Source: Platerodrilus igneus (taxonomy: Eukaryota > Arthropoda > Insecta > Coleoptera > Lycidae). Taken from it: a stretch of 64,000 bases of DNA. The stretch lies in contig JARFIW010001491.1 in the NCBI GenBank assembly GCA_036346225.1, positions 2,976,001-3,040,000 on the forward strand. The letters run 5' to 3'. This document shows positions 50,501 through 56,500 of this stretch, piece after piece. The notes below the pieces were generated by a model. The model was given only the letters and a program-made list of their open reading frames with translations. It was not told the origin of the DNA and ran no database searches. How positions within the stretch are numbered: position 1 is the first letter of the stretch; the number at the start of each line of letters is the position of its first letter. The translations under genes were made by a program, and so were the position numbers.

Positions 50501-53500
50501 AGTGCACTGAACAACTACTAATTACAGATGAAAACTGAAACGTATAAATAAAAAACAGTAATGGACCTAGGATTGAACCTTGCGGTACACCAGACTTTAA
50601 TTTTCAAATATTGGAATATATACCAAATAAGGATACACATTGTGATCTATTCATCAGATAACTGTTCATGAGTTGACATGCTCCACTGCCAAAGCTTATG
50701 TACGATAATATATCAAGCATAACGTTGATATCTATTGTGTCGAATGCTTTTGTGTAGTTTAATAATATAAGTGCTGTAATTTTGTTGTTATCAGTGGCAT
50801 ATATTATGTCATCAATATTTTAGAAAGTGCTGCCATGTTCTTTAATTTGTAAATTAATAATTTTTTCTGCAATTTTATAAAGCACAGGTAGAATACTTAT
50901 TGGTCTTAAGTCCTTCATTTGTGATGAATTATTAACTTTAGGCAATGGATGTACAACTGCTTCTTTCCAACATGAAGGAAATACGTGCTCTGATAAAATA
51001 TAATTAATTATATGGGAAATGTATGGAAGTAGGCATGCAAAATTTTAACATATTTATACTTATACCATCAGAGCCCATTGATTGTGAATTAATGGAATAT
51101 AATACATTTGACACTACTTCACTGGTGACAGTATGGAATAGTTGGGGTACTGTTATATGTATTTTTGGTTTGCTCGAATAGAATATCAGTGTGTCCGGTG
51201 GTGACCATTTCGAAGTAGGAATAGAATCTATAAAGTAGTCGTTGACTTTATTTACATCAAAAACATTTTGAGGTAATGACTTTTTGTGTGTTTTAGTAGA
51301 AATGTTAAGTTCTCTTAACCCATTCCAAAGTTTTTTGGTATCACCATTAGCACTAGTTAGAAGCGTTTCAATATATGCCTTTTCTCCTTACGAATTGCAA
51401 GCCAACAATAATTTCTTACCGATTTATAGTAATCCCAGTGGCATTTATTTCCAGTTTTCTTAAACTTTAACATTGCTTTCTCCCTTAGCTTTACTAAAAT
51501 TCACATATTTTCAGTTAACCAGTATGGTTTTGGTTTAGATAAACGCGATGTAACTAAGAGTGCATGTTTATTAAACAATTTAATATTTTCATTAAAAAAA
51601 GCTATTTTTAAATTGATATCATTAATATGAAATATGCGTTGCCATGATATATGTCTTAGATCCCTCAGAAAATATTGATGGTCAAAATTTTTAAAAGTAC
51701 GATAAGTTTTGTAAATAATTGAATGTGAAATGTGATTTTAACTTCACAATGAATTAGCAAATGATCAGCGGCATTAATATCTGTAAGTCCGAAGTTTACT
51801 ACTAAGTTAGGCACATTTGTAAATATTAAATCGATCAGTGTTGCACTGTTATTGGTAATACGAGTAGCTTCCCTAATTAATTGATTAAACCCGAAGGCAT
51901 TAAGAGAGGAAGACAATTTCAATACAGAAGAGTCATGTACTTTAAATCAATTTATATTAAAATCACTCAGTATAAAAACACCATCACTTACTGGTAATAC
52001 CCTGGATAATGTATCCTCCAGTGCACTCAAAAAGTACAAAAGGTTAGATCTTGGTGGATTATAAATCACACCCACTGATATAATTCCAGTAGCGGTCCAA
52101 ATTTGAATCTACAATTGCTCAAGGAGTGTACTAGTAGTAATTACTTTAATTTTTAATAAATTTTGTAAATAAATTGCTACGCCACCACCATGCCCAGTAT
52201 TGTGGTCATTTCTAATTAGTGTGTAATTTATTAATATTGATTAGGTCGCTCGGTATATGTGATTGAAGCCAAGTTTCTGTAATTGCGATTAAATTATAAC
52301 AGTTTGATAAACCGTAATCTTCGAAGATTTCAAAGTTCGCTTGTAACGAGCGAATGTTAACATGAGCTAGTTTTAAGTTTGTTTTCATTCAGCCACACTT
52401 ATGCCAACCAATATTTTATGTAAATTTTATAATAAAAAAGAAATAAAAAAAATATTGAAAAAACGGTGTTCAACAATTGACGAATGTAATGCTGTTCCAC
52501 TTTTGTTCCACTATTGGCTTGATCTTTAAATAATAACATCGTACTAGATAGTTACTGGCTTCATGATTAAAATTTATCCTATTTAATTATTTGGCATCAA
52601 AATTTATTATGTAGTGCAATTTAATAATATTATACCCAATAATACATAGGGTGATAAAAGAGTCATCATTCTAATTATATAAACAATTGATTCAAAATTT
52701 GCTATCCATGATAGGAATTGCTGCATCGCTGGCTTACATTGTTTGGTAGATATTACTGGTCATAATATTGTTTCCAAATCTTGAATACTGTTTACAGATT
52801 TGACTTTATCATTATGCTTAACCTTTACTATGCCATCTGCTGTACATACACACCTGTTTCCAAATTTATTACATGCTGCCTTCAAAATATTAACGCGATT
52901 TCTTGTTAGATCCTTTACAGTAATATTTGTGTTTTTAAAATTACGTTTGTTTTTAAAAACAAGTTCTCTTATTTTATAACTTATAAATTTTATAATAACA
53001 GGATGCGATTTGTTTACCTTCTGTTTTCCACTCTGTGGTATCGGTCAATTTGATCCTTAGTAATGCTAATACCTACTTTTTCACTTAATGTAGAAATTAA
53101 GAGCTGTTCCGTGTCTTCGTGCTCACGCTCAGGAATTCCAAAGATTCTTAAATTATTTCTTCTACTGTATTGTTGTAAGCTATCAATGTTGGAGGTTAGA
53201 ACTGCATTTTCTTTCTTTAAGAACTCCACTTGGGTTTCTATTGCCAATAGCTTAGCATCAATTTTTATTTCTATTTTGTTCCACACCTCATCTGCTAATT
53301 TTGCTATAAAAGTTTTGTCCTCTAAAAATGTGTGTATAGCTTGTTTTATAATTTCACCAATCTCGCTTTTCTGTTCACGGGTAAAAGGCATTATTATATA
53401 TTTATTTTTATCCCGTAAGACAATTATTAATACCGAATAACTTGCAACTACTAAGTAATTATAAATGTATAATTTAGCCAGAGCAGTAAACCGCACATCT

Positions 53501-56500
53501 ACTCTTCACGACTGTCAAACATCGATTCAACTGTATAGGTTTGTGACGGGAAATATTCTGAATTTGCTTCACCTCCAGTTACCCAAGTTTCCGTATAGGT
53601 AATTAAATCATATTCACTATCAGCTACAGATAACCCTATTTGGTCCATCTTGTTCCTTAAGCTGCAAACATTCTGGTAGTAACAGTATATGCTATCACAG
53701 TTAGTGCTTCCAGTTAAACAGGTTTTTTTTTTATAAATCTATGATAGTTGTTTGTACAAACCACATTATCTTCGCTGGCTATAGGGGCCTTTGTCTTGAG
53801 GCCTCTACTACAAAATTCGGATTTACTGATGTTCTGGGAACATTTACCCTATTGTTATCATTAGTTATAAATTTATGAATAGCAACACCATTTGGCCAGA
53901 ACTCTGGATCTAATAAGATAGTAGCATGGTCTGCACTCAGTGTGATTTTAAATGAAGTACATGAGTCCATAAACCAAGATGTTAATTTTTCAATTTTAAA
54001 TGTACGTGTGGAATTGTCTGAGGTGGTAGTAAGCAATTTATTTTCAATGTATTGGGTTATTTTGTTTATATTTACAGTTGGATTCACTCTTGTTTGGATG
54101 AAGATTAGTATAACGATGCCTGCGTGGGACTGCTGTAAAACCATCTAAGCAATCCTCATTGCCCACTGCAGAAATATCCACATTAGTGCCAATAATCATA
54201 ACATTTTTATTCATGGAAGTGGATTTTCCTTTCAATTGAATACTATTACGTTTATAACTGCTAGAGCAAGGCTATATAGATAACACTGCAAGTGCTACTT
54301 TTAACTCCAATTGTATAACTTCTAAACACCAGATGTTTGTATCTCATATCAGTTATTGTAATAATTGCAATTAAATAACCAATGGTTTCCTAGAAATTAT
54401 GCACCTTATTCATATATAGTTATTTATTATACAAGGGAAAAAAGTAGTAGATTTTAGCTCGTGGTGTGTTTATCTCGCAATGTGAAACGAAGGGAGACAA
54501 AACACTGAGAGTTAATATCATACATTTTTACCCATGTATAATACACTATTTTCTTTCTGTGACAGGCAAAATGATGGTTTAATATTGAAAAAAATATTAC
54601 AATATATCAAAGTCAAAAAATCAATCGATGTCAAATTTGAAGTTTCGAACAATTAGGAGTTGTACTTATAGAGACAGTTAGACTTGTGTTGCTAGGGAAA
54701 CTTTTAAAGTAATCAAATATGTCAATTTAATTCTGCGAGTGGTTCAACAATTGCTTACTTAAGTTGTCTATATCGGTTGTTTTGAATGCGACAAAGTTAT
54801 GATACGATGTTATGTTACACCCGAATGTTACAAGTGTGGACCCGGCTCTAACTTAAATATCTTCGTGTTCTTACTTATTTGCACATACACGGGAAAAAAG
54901 TACTCATTTTTTTTCCCGGGAAAAAACTAAATTCATAAACAGTGCCATTTTGTTACCTTGTCAAGAAACATTATGATACCACCCTGGGAGGGGTGTTAGT
55001 ATATTTTCAAAATTAGGACTGTTATGACCTTAGAACAAGTAACATAAAACACTTTAAATATCTTGTCTCAGATCAACAGTATATTTACAATTTCTAATAT
55101 TACCACCTCTTGCTTACTCAAGTTGAAGCAGAATAAATACCTCTACTCACCACCACGATGAATAATCTTGTTCACTACCTACTGCTTTAATATATTGTTA
55201 AGTTACCAGCTAACTCTATACTGAGCCTAAGTCCTAGATACCTCAGCGGATCCATCGGCCCTATAAAAGTACACAAAAAAATATAAAGTAAATAAAGATT
55301 TGGGTTGGTCTGTGGTATCTTTTACTCTTTTCCAATAATCACTATAAATATTTAACTTATAAATTTCATAAATAAAATATCAAAGGCCAAGTGCATGCAT
55401 TTGGGGAACATTAATCTAATATATATTTTAAGGTGGAACACCTTGATGTAAATACATAATCCCCGGCTCAGGATCAACTTAGCAGATAAGCTACAAAATT
55501 CCACAAACCTCAAGACTGGTGTCGTGTTCTTCTTCTGCTCCTGGTTATAGGAATGAGGATAATTGGGATCTTCCCATAAGTAGCACTTTCCCAAGAAGAT
55601 AACTTCATCAGTAGCTTCTAAACATAACTCCCAAAATCGAACTGAAATATTGAACCAACGATGACCCAATAAAGTCTTAATACCAAACTCTCACTTTAAA
55701 CAATGAATTTCAACACGCCGAGTAAGGCAATTAATAACTTCAATACTTTTCGAGTAACAGGAAGTAAATGTAGTTAATACATCAACCAGAATTACGGTTA
55801 AAAGATTAACAAGAACAAAAACGTTAAAAATTCTAAATACATGAAATATGTACAAACATGCTCCTCTAACTCGAAATTGGTTATTTTACAAATCGGGAAC
55901 AATCCCATTAAATACAATAATAAATAATTATTACTGTACACTAAGAACTCCACTAATATAATCCTGTAATAAATAATACGGATGACTTAATTATCAAATA
56001 ATAAATCTGAATAATAATTAGGAAGAGCTCCAAACCATTCGTGCTTGCTCTGTTAAGGTGTAAAATTAAAGAAAGCATTCACTTGTCGAAAACAAGCGAT
56101 AACACGATTTGAATTGCAAACAACACCTGTCACATAGGCGTCGTCAATTTTAAGAAGAATTCAAATGACTATAACTATTGTTGTATACTGAATATAAATA
56201 TGGAACAAACTTGTACCCTATCGAAAAACTATTACTAAACCCAGTACTCCTTAAAGAAGACTGAATATAATTTCTCACAGATAAACGAAAATTGAATTTG
56301 ATGAAATTATTTCACAGCCGCCACTGTTGAATGTTAAAAGTTAATCTATCTACATTATTACCAATTCTATCCATTGCGCAATAACTTCAACTACAAATTT
56401 AAAACACAATGGCATTGATGTATCTAAACAGACGTAACCCTACGAAATTGTAAACATGAATCGTAACTGAAATTTAATTTAAACTATTCGTATAGTCTAC

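Noticed and set aside
55352..55669. 105-codon minus-strand open frame in intron 3
   Set aside because: No recognisable motif, no splice partners, no repeat context to support it.
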